Shown here: positions 1-8,407 of the stretch, in pieces
Layout of the letters: each line of letters begins with the position of its first letter
Numbering within the stretch: position 1 is the first letter of the stretch
Position numbers and translations under genes: made by a program
Notes under the pieces: generated by a model
Told to the model about the DNA's origin: nothing
Seen by the model: the letters and a program-made list of their open reading frames with translations, nothing else
Databases searched by the model: none
Assembly (NCBI GenBank): GCA_019112895.1
Contig: DXIM01000143.1
Location: 1 to 64,000 of the forward strand
Direction: 5' to 3'
Length of the DNA: 64,000 bases
Source: Candidatus Stackebrandtia faecavium
Lineage (GTDB): Bacteria > Actinomycetota > Actinomycetes > Mycobacteriales > Micromonosporaceae

Positions 1-82
1 GAAGTCGATCTTCTTCGAGTCCTCTGCCGATGCGCTGGGCATCCGTCTCGATCAGCCGCCGGTGAAATTGGAATGCGCATGA
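1..82 (+). CDS. C-terminal end of a gene cut by the window edge
   Basis: Frame 2 is open from the window edge to a TGA at 80-82 and encodes about 26 residues ending in PPVKLECA. Codon use looks coding, but the fragment is too short to identify. It runs in the same direction as the downstream array and is separated from it by about 157 bases, so the array probably has its own promoter. Confidence 0.5.
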   Translation, partial: KSIFFESSADALGIRLDQPPVKLECA

Positions 83-151
83 CGGCCAATAGCTCGCACT
101 AGCATCCTTTGTGTTTCTTCTATTTTGCCAAGTGTTGTCTAATCCACACGG

Positions 152-177
152 TTGCGCCCCTTGTAGGTACTTATAAA
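152..177 (+). promoter_or_regulatory. possible promoter of the paralogue array
   Basis: The gap before the first array gene holds TTGCGC at 152-157 and TATAAA at 172-177. The 14-base spacer is short for a housekeeping sigma factor, so only the -10-like element is suggestive. It lies about 60 bases before the ATG at 240, which has a CGGAG ribosome site. Confidence 0.25.
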
Positions 178-239
178 GACACAAGGTACTGTAGCCCCGT
201 AATACGGGACCCCCACCCTCACACACACGGAGATCCACT

Positions 240-1301
240 ATGGCTGGCCTAGGCCACATTGATACCCATGCCGCGACTAAGCGGCCATCGAAATCGGCAC
301 CGCCCCTGCCTTCGCCACGATTCAGCAAGCGTTCAGCCATCACGGCGGTCGCCGCGATCGCCGCGGTGATGCTGCTCATCGTGGTGGGAAAGGCAGTCGG
401 AAATCCACTGCCCTCGAAACCCGAAAGCATCGTCTCCGACTTCTTCGCCCACATTAAGGACGGAGATGCGGAAGAAGCATTGCTTCTTATGCACTCGTTC
501 CCTACGGGCGAAGCCGGCCGGTTCCTCACCCGCGATGCCTTGGGCAACGACGGCTGGGAGGTGACGCGGGTCGAGGAAGCCGACGGCGAAGACGACGAGC
601 GACGCTCCGTAGACATCACGATCGACGGCCCCGACGGTGAGGTCGACAGCACCGTCGAACTCGATTACGTCGATGATGAAGGCTGGCGCATCAGCAGCGA
701 GCTGTACCAGGTCATGTTCGAGCCTTCTTCCCTGCGTTACTCCCAGATCAACGACGTCATCGCTCCGCTACGCAGCGACCAGGCCTACTACCTACTCCCG
801 GGCATCTATGACTTCTACCCCTCGAACGAATCGGTGCGTACGCGCCAAGCTCCCGAAATGGTGACCTTCGGCGATCCGGCAGCGGAGTTGGTCACCTTGA
901 CCGGCCTCACGGTGTCCAAAAAGGGTGCCGAGGCGGTAGAGCAGGAAGTCGAGACAGTCATCGACGGGTGCCTTACGTATGCGACGTTGTCGCCGGACGG
1001 GTGCCCGTTCGGGCTTGACGAGCACATACTCGGCAAGAACGAAGACGTCCATACGCTCCGGGACCTGAGCTGGGACCTCGTCGAGTATCCCGCCACGGAC
1101 GTGGTGGCCGACAGTTTCGGATCTCTCGCTATCTCGACCACGGAGCCCGGAACGGTCGAGCTCACCGGCACGAACACCGACACCGATAAGCCGTTCAGCA
1201 AGGAGTGCGAAATGAACCTGGACGGTTCGTCGGTCTACTTCGCCTCCGACGGGACACCCTCGGTAAAGCTCAGCTCCACGACCTGCCGGTATCAGGACTG
1301 A
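240..1301 (+). CDS. array paralogue 1 (type A, divergent): membrane-anchored four-cysteine protein
   Basis: Function unknown. The 353-residue protein has a short basic cytoplasmic tail, one membrane segment (about 32-50) and an acidic outer domain. The first part of that domain (IVSDFFAHIKDGDAEEAL) resembles NTF2/DUF4878-like folds of actinobacterial membrane proteins. It shares with its seven neighbours a cysteine pair ending CPFG (about 243-254), a W-x-x-x-x-Y-P motif and a late pair (KEC near 321, final Cys near 349). The subfamily-A signature is present as FPTGEAGRFLT. It is the most divergent type A member and is separated from gene 2 by a 183-base gap. An ATG with CGGAG supports the start. 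Confidence 0.85.
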   Translation: MAGLGHIDTHAATKRPSKSAPPLPSPRFSKRSAITAVAAIAAVMLLIVVGKAVGNPLPSKPESIVSDFFAHIKDGDAEEALLLMHSFPTGEAGRFLTRDALGNDGWEVTRVEEADGEDDERRSVDITIDGPDGEVDSTVELDYVDDEGWRISSELYQVMFEPSSLRYSQINDVIAPLRSDQAYYLLPGIYDFYPSNESVRTRQAPEMVTFGDPAAELVTLTGLTVSKKGAEAVEQEVETVIDGCLTYATLSPDGCPFGLDEHILGKNEDVHTLRDLSWDLVEYPATDVVADSFGSLAISTTEPGTVELTGTNTDTDKPFSKECEMNLDGSSVYFASDGTPSVKLSSTTCRYQD

Positions 1302-1484
1302 CCACAACCGCGTTCACGCCGCCACCCACACCTCGCCGCGTAACCACCAAGCCCTACCGGTCCGCGCAGCCTCCCGATGCGAGGCTGCGACAGCCACGTG
1401 ACACGTTCCGAAACGACAACACGGATGCGCTCGCGCGCCCGTTCACCGCACCCACAAGCAACGCCATCAACACGAAAGAGCACT

Positions 1485-2597
1485 GTGACCACCAAGACTG
1501 CTGAAGACACCAGGCGCGCGCTGAACGCCAAACGGGCGGCCATCGAGGCTCAGCGACCGTCCCGCCTCAGTGACCGGATCGGTCCGATCTGGTTCCGGCT
1601 GATGGTGATCGCCATCGCATTCGCCGTACTCGCGGGGGTCATGGCCGTGGGCTTCCAGGCACAACCGACGCCGGTCTCGGTTGTGCGGAACTATCTGGAG
1701 GCCATCCGCGACAAGGATGTGGACGCGGCGATGTCGTATGTCAGCAATCGACCCACGGGCGCACGCGCACAGTTTCTGACGCCGGAAGCGCTGAGCGACG
1801 AGTGGACGATCAATTCCGTCAAGGACGACGAATTCACTGAGGGCATGGTCGTCGCTGAAATGTCCGCGAAGACCGGTAAAGAAACGCTGTCCCTCACAAC
1901 CCGAGACACGCCCAACGGCTTGGTGATCGAGAACCCTTTCGTGGAGGTTTCCTTCGCCGGTTTGCCGTACGACTACGCCGAGGTCAACGGACTGGTTGCC
2001 CCTGCCAGGACCTATGTGCTCTTCCCCGGCGCCTACACCTTCTACGAGAGTGCTGACGACACGTTCGACAGGTCTGAGGAACCGCAGCTGCTCACTATTG
2101 ATGAATACGACGATGACAGCATTTCCGACGATTCCATGGAGTCTGGGCGCACGCCACCGACGAAATGGAAGGTCACGGACACTGCTGTGAAGAAGGCTCA
2201 GGATGCGCTCGAGTCGAAACTCGATGAGTGTGCGGAACGCTTCAAGGTACTGCAACCGCACGCGTGCCCATTCGGTACGCAAGGCGTTGTCTCCGGCGAC
2301 GACGGGCTCGAATCCCCGAGCGATCTGCAATGGACAGTCAAGGAATACCCGCGCATCAATCTGAAGAGCCAGACGAGTCCCGTGTTCGAATCGTCCACAC
2401 GCCAGGCCACCGTGGTGGTTGAGGACAGTGGCGTCATACAACTGCGCGGCAAGGGATACGACCGTTACGGCAAACAAGTCGATTTCTCGATCGACTGCGA
2501 AGTCAACCTTGAGGGATACACAGTGACAGCCGATCAGCGATCCGAGCTGTCCCTGCATCCGTTTGATCCCGTACGCGAGCGCGTTTGCCAGCTATAG
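1485..2597 (+). CDS. array paralogue 2 (type A): membrane-anchored four-cysteine protein
   Basis: Function unknown. I use the GTG at 1485 instead of the upstream ATG at 1377, because it gives VTTKTAED, matching the MTTETAES and MTTDTGKA starts of paralogues 5 and 7. This yields 370 residues. A membrane segment spans about 37-58. Outside the cell follow YLEAIRDKDVDAAMSYV and RPTGARAQFLTPEAL (type A signature), VNGLVAPA with FPGAYTFY, LDECAERF...CPFG, LQWTVKEYP, and the last cysteine pair (IDCEVN; VCQL). The four cysteines probably form two disulfides (inference). It is followed after 32 bases by type B paralogue 3. Confidence 0.85.
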   Translation: MTTKTAEDTRRALNAKRAAIEAQRPSRLSDRIGPIWFRLMVIAIAFAVLAGVMAVGFQAQPTPVSVVRNYLEAIRDKDVDAAMSYVSNRPTGARAQFLTPEALSDEWTINSVKDDEFTEGMVVAEMSAKTGKETLSLTTRDTPNGLVIENPFVEVSFAGLPYDYAEVNGLVAPARTYVLFPGAYTFYESADDTFDRSEEPQLLTIDEYDDDSISDDSMESGRTPPTKWKVTDTAVKKAQDALESKLDECAERFKVLQPHACPFGTQGVVSGDDGLESPSDLQWTVKEYPRINLKSQTSPVFESSTRQATVVVEDSGVIQLRGKGYDRYGKQVDFSIDCEVNLEGYTVTADQRSELSLHPFDPVRERVCQL

Positions 2598-2629
2598 CCC
2601 ATTGTGTCTACAGACGGGAAGCCCACTAC

Positions 2630-3775
2630 ATGAACACTGAAGAGCCAAGACTCGAGATAGTCAAGACCCGCACCGAACGTGTTCGCGATGCCGTAGCGCG
2701 GCTGCGGCCGTACCGCGGCCGGATCAAACTGGGCCTCGTCGCCGTCGTCGTTTTGATCATTGCCGGTTTTATCGCGATACCCAAACTGTTCCCGAAGGAG
2801 GTCGGGCTCGTCGATGACTACCTGTCCGTCTTGCAGGACGGCGACGCACAGGCGGCGATCGACATCGCGGACGGAGGTAAAGCCGAACGGTCATTCAAGA
2901 CCTTCAACCGGGACAACCCCATCGCCTACGACCCCTCTTTTCTGACCTCCGACGCCCTGCGCACCGACTGGGAGTACCACTCGCTGGAGCTGGGGGCCCC
3001 CGAGCGCGGACCGCAATGCGATTGCACGCCGGTTTACGCCACACTGGCCGACGGCGATACCGAAGTCCTCAGCCGGTTCGACGTCGGTACCGACGAAGAC
3101 GGTCAATGGCTCATCCAGCCTTATGCGCAGACGGACTTTTCGGGACTCGATACGAATCCGGTCACTATCGACAAAGCCACGCACGCCATCGAGTTCGGAA
3201 ACGAGGTCGAGCCGTATCTGGTGTTCCCCGGTACGCATGTCTTCGCCGAAGCGTCCGAAGTATATGAACCCAACGAAGAGGATTCCCGCGTGCTGTGGAC
3301 GGCCGGCGGCAGCAACTTCTCACCGCCAGGGGCGGATCTACGCAAGGACATGCGCACGAAGCTGCGGGACGCTTTCACGGAATATCTCGACGAGTGCGCG
3401 GAGTCTTCGGACGTCTTTCCGCAGCATTGTCCGTTTAGGGCCGCCTCCCATGCCGACGACGACTATGTGAGTACCGCTCAGAACGCCTATGTCGGGCTAA
3501 AGGACGTGCAGTGGCGCATCGAAAGCGAGCCCACGGTCCATTTCATAGCGGACACACAGATCAACTGGGTCACCGGCGAGTACGACCCCATCAACGGCGT
3601 CGTCGAAGAACCCGGTGAGGCCGTCATCACCGCAAAGACGGCGGAAGGCGAGAGCGTCGACGCCACATGTGCCATCAGCGGCCAAATCTGGGCCCGTGTC
3701 GATGCCGACACGCAGATCAAATTCACGGCCGAATCCGACACCGGCTCCTCCACGCAGTGCCGAGAGAACACATAG
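2630..3775 (+). CDS. array paralogue 3 (type B): membrane-anchored four-cysteine protein
   Basis: Function unknown; 381 residues from the ATG at 2630 (GGGAA upstream), since the earlier in-frame ATG lies inside gene 2. A membrane segment spans about 33-50. The type B signature is VDDYLSVLQDGDAQAAIDIADGG followed by LTSDALRTDWEYHS, a D-DTEVLSRFDV stretch and FPGTHVF. The shared cysteine pair reads LDECAESSDVFPQHCPF, with CPFR where other members have CPFG. A local extra CDC motif (about residue 128) is not seen in the others. The end has ATCAIS and TQC. Confidence 0.85.
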   Translation: MNTEEPRLEIVKTRTERVRDAVARLRPYRGRIKLGLVAVVVLIIAGFIAIPKLFPKEVGLVDDYLSVLQDGDAQAAIDIADGGKAERSFKTFNRDNPIAYDPSFLTSDALRTDWEYHSLELGAPERGPQCDCTPVYATLADGDTEVLSRFDVGTDEDGQWLIQPYAQTDFSGLDTNPVTIDKATHAIEFGNEVEPYLVFPGTHVFAEASEVYEPNEEDSRVLWTAGGSNFSPPGADLRKDMRTKLRDAFTEYLDECAESSDVFPQHCPFRAASHADDDYVSTAQNAYVGLKDVQWRIESEPTVHFIADTQINWVTGEYDPINGVVEEPGEAVITAKTAEGESVDATCAISGQIWARVDADTQIKFTAESDTGSSTQCRENT

Positions 3776-3820
3776 TACTCAGTAGATCTGAATCCCACCG
3801 AACCTCTTCAAGGACGAGCA

Positions 3821-4969
3821 ATGACCGAAGCCATAAGCGACAGCAACGATGAAACCGAAACCGAGACACCCCGAAAACCCTGGTACTCCTGGTTTGCGCG
3901 CCACAAGGTGCTCACGATCGCGGCCAGCGGAGCCTGCATCGCGATCGGTGTCGCGACGGTGTTGGTCGTCCCCGCACCGGCGTCGACGTCGGAAAGGCTC
4001 GTCGACGAATACCTGTCCGCACTTCAGGACGGTGACGCGTCCGCGGCATTGGAGATCGCCGGTGGGGGCGACACAGACGGGGCCCTCAAATCGCCGACCG
4101 GAGGGGACAACACCCGCCGCAGCGTCATCGCCAGTGACTTCTTGACCGACGACGCGACCGGTACAGATTGGGCGACGGAATCAGTCCGCGAGATCAACAC
4201 CGAAATCGTGCACGAAACCGACGACCGGGTCGTCGAACTGACGCGCGTCCTGGCGACGGGAACCCACGAGGATCAGCTGTTGCGAGGGCTGTTCACCGTC
4301 GTCGACGATTCGCGCGAGGACGGAGTTTACCTGGAAAAGCCCTTCGCATACATCGATACTGGGGCTTTCCAAGACAGCGTCCTCGCCATCAACGGCACCG
4401 CGGTGAGTATCGACGAGGCGTCACCGTCAATGGTCGCTATCTTCCCGGGTGCTCACGAGGTGTTCACCGGTTCGGATCTGTTCGAGTCCAAGGACCCGCA
4501 GTCGAGCCTGATGGCTATGCCGCCGGCACCGATCAAATTGTCGGTGCCAGATCTGCACTTCACGGATAAGGGAGAGGACGCGGCGAACACGGCAGTCAAG
4601 GACCGCTTGGACGAATGTGCGCGGTCGACCGCAACACATCCCAAGAATTGCCCCTTCGGTGGCGACGATATCGGCTGGGACGACGAGGATCCCCAAGGCA
4701 TTTGGACCAATGACGGTAGCTTCAGCGATCTCAAGGACCTGGAATGGGAGATCGAGACGTATCCCGAGTTCGACTTCAGGGTCTCAGGAACCAAGGTGAC
4801 GGCCGCCGTCACAGACCCAGGTTGGGCCACATTGTCCGGTAAGTCCAAGGGCAAGAAGTTCAGTGTGGAATGTGAGATCGGCAATGTGATCGGCAATTGG
4901 ACGGCCGATCAGCGGATGTCCTTCGACTCATCGGAAAACAGGCCACCCGGACTCTGTACTACCGCATAA
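3821..4969 (+). CDS. array paralogue 4 (type B): membrane-anchored four-cysteine protein
   Basis: Function unknown; 382 residues. AAGGACGAG precedes the ATG. The cytoplasmic tail is very acidic (DSNDETETET), the membrane segment spans about 30-50, and the outer domain has VDEYLSALQDGDASAALEIAGGG and LTDDATGTDWA (type B). Also present are IFPGAHEVF, LDECARSTATHPKNCPFG, LEWEIETYP, VECEIG and a final Cys. It is the most divergent type B copy and is not directly preceded by a type A partner. Confidence 0.85.
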   Translation: MTEAISDSNDETETETPRKPWYSWFARHKVLTIAASGACIAIGVATVLVVPAPASTSERLVDEYLSALQDGDASAALEIAGGGDTDGALKSPTGGDNTRRSVIASDFLTDDATGTDWATESVREINTEIVHETDDRVVELTRVLATGTHEDQLLRGLFTVVDDSREDGVYLEKPFAYIDTGAFQDSVLAINGTAVSIDEASPSMVAIFPGAHEVFTGSDLFESKDPQSSLMAMPPAPIKLSVPDLHFTDKGEDAANTAVKDRLDECARSTATHPKNCPFGGDDIGWDDEDPQGIWTNDGSFSDLKDLEWEIETYPEFDFRVSGTKVTAAVTDPGWATLSGKSKGKKFSVECEIGNVIGNWTADQRMSFDSSENRPPGLCTTA

Positions 4970-5017
4970 GGACGCCTTTCTATCCCCCATCGGGCGACCG
5001 AAACTCACGGAGCACAC

Positions 5018-6151
5018 ATGACAACTGAAACCGCCGAGTCCTCAGACGATTCTTCAACCGCCTCCCGAGCCACTCGACAAGCGGTGTTGGCCCGCATGCG
5101 CCGGGAACGCCACGATTTCGTTCCCGAAACGTGGTCGACACGCTGGCGGCGCCACCGGCGCCGTGTCGGCGTTGTCGCGATCGTCCTCCTCCTCGTAGTG
5201 ATGGGAGGCATCGTCACGGCGAGGTTGATACCTGACGCCGAAGGCACAGTCCGCTCGTATCTCGAGGCCATCCACGACGGCGACGTGGAGGCCGCGCTTG
5301 AATACGTGGAGCACCGCCCCACCGGACAGGAAGCACGCTTTCTCGTGCCCGAAGCAATGTCGCAGGACTGGTCGATAGTCGGTGTCTCCGGCCCCACCCG
5401 TGACGGCGATGACGAAGTCAACGCCAGCATCGAGTCACACGGCAGCGTCGCCCACGCGTCCTTCCATGCCGATCAGGACGAGAAGGGCGACTGGTACATA
5501 GACGACCCGTTTGAATACGTGGAGTTCCTCGGCTCGCCATTCGAATACGCCGAGGTCAACGGTGAAGTCGCAGAACCTGGGGTCTATAGGGTGTTCCCGG
5601 GCGCATATACATTCCGGCACGACATCGACGGGCTGCTGTCGATTCAGGATACGCCACAGTTGATGATGCCGCGCCACGATTCATCGCAGGTCCCCGTATC
5701 TGCCGATGCCGACATCGAACTTGGTGACAACGCCCCGGACCGGATACAAGAAGCCGTCAACACACAACTCGATGCTTGCGCCGAAGCCCTGGTATCCGAT
5801 CCGTCCAACTGCCCATTCGGGACCTCCGTCTCGCGGCACCCGAGCGAAGGCAGCCTCCCATTCACGCCGAAAGACTTGCACTGGACCATCAAGGACTACC
5901 CGATGGTGAAGGTCGACGAGACTGCACCCGAGAGGTACGACAGGTCTCCACCGCTGTTCACCGCGGAGATCGTCCAAGAGGGAATAGCTACATTGAGTGG
6001 CACCAGGGTCGTGGATCGAAGAACCGAGGAATTCACGCTCGAATGCCCCATATCGGGGACGACCTGGAGCGTACACATCGCTGAAGGTGGGGAAATCGAC
6101 CTCAGCAGCGATTTCACACCGGGTGCGGACTGCGAACACGGAAGGCAGTGA
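5018..6151 (+). CDS. array paralogue 5 (type A): membrane-anchored four-cysteine protein
   Basis: Function unknown; 377 residues with GGAG five bases before the ATG. The tail before the membrane is longer and strongly basic (RWRRHRRR), with the membrane segment at about 50-68. The outer domain has YLEAIHDGDVEAALEYV, HRPTGQEARFLVPEAMS (type A), AEVNGEVAEPG with FPGAYTF, LDACAEALVSDPSNCPFG, LHWTIKDYP and LECPIS. Its stop overlaps the GTG of type B paralogue 6 by four bases, so the two are probably translationally coupled. Confidence 0.85.
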   Translation: MTTETAESSDDSSTASRATRQAVLARMRRERHDFVPETWSTRWRRHRRRVGVVAIVLLLVVMGGIVTARLIPDAEGTVRSYLEAIHDGDVEAALEYVEHRPTGQEARFLVPEAMSQDWSIVGVSGPTRDGDDEVNASIESHGSVAHASFHADQDEKGDWYIDDPFEYVEFLGSPFEYAEVNGEVAEPGVYRVFPGAYTFRHDIDGLLSIQDTPQLMMPRHDSSQVPVSADADIELGDNAPDRIQEAVNTQLDACAEALVSDPSNCPFGTSVSRHPSEGSLPFTPKDLHWTIKDYPMVKVDETAPERYDRSPPLFTAEIVQEGIATLSGTRVVDRRTEEFTLECPISGTTWSVHIAEGGEIDLSSDFTPGADCEHGRQ

Positions 6152-7263
6152 TTGACGTGCGCAAGATGACATACACCGGCCTACTCTCTTCGGTACACCA
6201 ACGGATACTCGCCACCGCGAGGTGGTGTAGGGCACGACCGTGGCGCAGCGCGGCCATCGTGGTCAGCGGCTGCGCGATTGCCGTGGCGACGGTGGTGATG
6301 ACCCCCAACAATTCGACTAAGGAAATGGCGCTCGTCGACGATTACCTGTCCGCGTTGCGGCACAAAGACGCCCAGAAGGCCATCGACATCGCGGACGCAG
6401 GACACTCAGGCCGATCGTACGATATGGACTCTTCGAACACTCCATCGGATGCGCTGTTGACAGATGAGGCGGTGGGCACCGACTGGGACTACCACACCGT
6501 CGAGATCGGATCCCAAACCAAGATGGACGACGTACTCACCACCACTGTGTACGCGACACTGACTCACGGGAAACAGGAGGCGCTCAGCCGTTTCGACGTA
6601 ATGGAACAACGCGAGGAAATGTGGCTGAGCAGACCCTACGCTGTCGTGAATCTACACGATCTGCAAGCCGACCCCGTGACGATCGACGACGCTACGGAAA
6701 CAGTGACTGACTCCGGCGATGGCCTGGTCTTCGCTTTCCCCGGCGCTCATCAGATCCTGGCGGACTCGACGGTCCACACCATCGACGGGTCCGCTGACGT
6801 CCTGTGGGTGCCGGGCGACAGCAACCCGCCTCTGCCCATGGCCACGGTGCGAGACGAGGTCGCAACGTCCGCTCAGGAGGCGTTCGAGGCACGGCTCGAT
6901 GAATGCGCGGAATCCACGCAACTGTCACCGAAAGCCTGCCCGTTCGGTGTCCTACCGCACCGATTGAACACTGCCGCCGACTTCGACGCGGATGAGGATT
7001 TCGGCAAGGTCTCCTGGGAAGTCGATACGTACCCCCGCCTGGAATTCCGCAGTACCGGCGTGCGTGATTTCGAGGATCGAGCCCCGCACATGAAGGCGAC
7101 GGTTGTCGAATACGGCTACCTGACGGTATCCGCTTCGACCCCGGAGCCGTTCGAGGCCGAATGCGCGTTCACCGCCGACCTCATCGTTCGAGTCCCCGAA
7201 CCGGATGAATTCCAGTTCTTCGCCGATCCCCTGGAATACAACGACTGCGTCGATTATCGCTAA
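6148..7263 (+). CDS. array paralogue 6 (type B): membrane-anchored four-cysteine protein
   Basis: Function unknown; 371 residues. The GTG at 6148 sits in a GTGA overlap with the previous stop, and GGAAGG lies just upstream. A later ATG at 6166 lacks a ribosome site. The membrane segment spans about 34-51. The outer domain has VDDYLSALRHKDAQKAIDIADAG, LTDEAVGTDWDYH, a stretch with EALSRFDV and MWLSRPYAVVN, FPGAHQILADST, LDECAESTQLSPKACPFG, VSWEVDTYP and AECAFT. It is closest by eye to paralogue 8. Confidence 0.85.
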   Translation: MIDVRKMTYTGLLSSVHQRILATARWCRARPWRSAAIVVSGCAIAVATVVMTPNNSTKEMALVDDYLSALRHKDAQKAIDIADAGHSGRSYDMDSSNTPSDALLTDEAVGTDWDYHTVEIGSQTKMDDVLTTTVYATLTHGKQEALSRFDVMEQREEMWLSRPYAVVNLHDLQADPVTIDDATETVTDSGDGLVFAFPGAHQILADSTVHTIDGSADVLWVPGDSNPPLPMATVRDEVATSAQEAFEARLDECAESTQLSPKACPFGVLPHRLNTAADFDADEDFGKVSWEVDTYPRLEFRSTGVRDFEDRAPHMKATVVEYGYLTVSASTPEPFEAECAFTADLIVRVPEPDEFQFFADPLEYNDCVDYR

Positions 7264-7307
7264 ACCCAAGCATTCCGACGAAGCACCATGCCCCCTACGG
7301 AGCAGAA

Positions 7308-8405
7308 ATGACAACTGACACTGGCAAGGCCCCAACGGCCCCGCTCGATCCACCTGCGACCCCACAACCACCGATGTCGAGATGGGTGAAACACCGCAAA
7401 GCGATCATTGCCGCCGTTGCCACAGCCGTAGTGGTGGCCGGGTGCATCGGTGTATCGCGCACGATTGGCGAGGGTCCCGCCAACACGGTCATGTCGTATC
7501 TGAACGCGATCCGCGACGGCGACATGGATGCTGCATTCGAATACGTGCGCGATCGTCCTACGGGTGAGCAAGCGCGCTTCCTCACCCCTGAGGCAATGTC
7601 GAACGAATGGGACCTGACTGGGTTCACCGAACACGAGTCGACAGGGAACCTGGTCCCGGACATCGAAGTCGAGCTCTCCACACACGACACCACAGTCAAA
7701 GGAGGGTTCAACACCTCGCAGGACGCCAACGGAAAATGGTACATCGAGGAGCCATTCGTGAATGTCGATTTCACCGATGCCCCATACGATTTTGCACAGG
7801 TAAACGGAGAGACAGGACCAACGGGCAAATACCCGCTGTTCCCCGGCTCTTATAGCTTCTACGAAAACAACGAAGTTGTATCCTTTACGGACTCTCAATG
7901 GGTCATCGTGCCGACGGCCGACGTGCAGCGGCCCCAATCAACCGTGGTCGACTTCGAATGGGAACCGGAACCGCAAGCAGGGTCGAATGCCCAAGATGAC
8001 CTCAACGCTAAGGTCGACGCCTGCGCGGAATCGACGCTTCCTAACCCGCCCGGTTGTCCATTCGGTTTCGAGCCCGGCTTCCTTCCGGCTGACCGCAGTG
8101 GAGATCCGCCGTACCACGTCAAAGATATCGGCTGGAGCGTCGTCGAGTACCCGACAATCAAAGTCAGCAAGCAAAAACGGAATGACCATGCTGCGTACAT
8201 CTTCGGTGTGGAAGTCGCGCAAGCGGGCGTAATCGCCGTCACGGGAACCGAGGTAGTGGACGGCGAGGACGTCTCGTTCCGCGCCGAATGCGACTTCGAA
8301 CCACAACTGACGTACGCACATCTCACACGCGGCAATGAGTTCGAGTTCGAGAGCGGCACAGGCGACGGTGTCTACGAGTGCGATTTCTCTAAGAAGGATG
8401 GCTAG
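7308..8405 (+). CDS. array paralogue 7 (type A): membrane-anchored four-cysteine protein
   Basis: Function unknown; 365 residues with GGAG before the ATG. The proline-rich tail is followed by a membrane segment at about 32-49. The outer domain has YLNAIRDGDMDAAFEYV, DRPTGEQARFLTPEAMS (type A), AQVNGETGPTG with FPGSYSFY, VDACAESTLPNPPGCPFG, IGWSVVEYP and AECDF. It is followed after only two bases by type B paralogue 8, repeating the A-B arrangement of 5-6. Confidence 0.85.
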   Translation: MTTDTGKAPTAPLDPPATPQPPMSRWVKHRKAIIAAVATAVVVAGCIGVSRTIGEGPANTVMSYLNAIRDGDMDAAFEYVRDRPTGEQARFLTPEAMSNEWDLTGFTEHESTGNLVPDIEVELSTHDTTVKGGFNTSQDANGKWYIEEPFVNVDFTDAPYDFAQVNGETGPTGKYPLFPGSYSFYENNEVVSFTDSQWVIVPTADVQRPQSTVVDFEWEPEPQAGSNAQDDLNAKVDACAESTLPNPPGCPFGFEPGFLPADRSGDPPYHVKDIGWSVVEYPTIKVSKQKRNDHAAYIFGVEVAQAGVIAVTGTEVVDGEDVSFRAECDFEPQLTYAHLTRGNEFEFESGTGDGVYECDFSKKDG

Positions 8406-8407
8406 CC

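Noticed and set aside
1467-2558. 363-residue minus-strand frame opposite array paralogue 2
   Set aside because: The plus-strand product shares motifs with seven neighbours; the minus frame is not similar to anything in the array.
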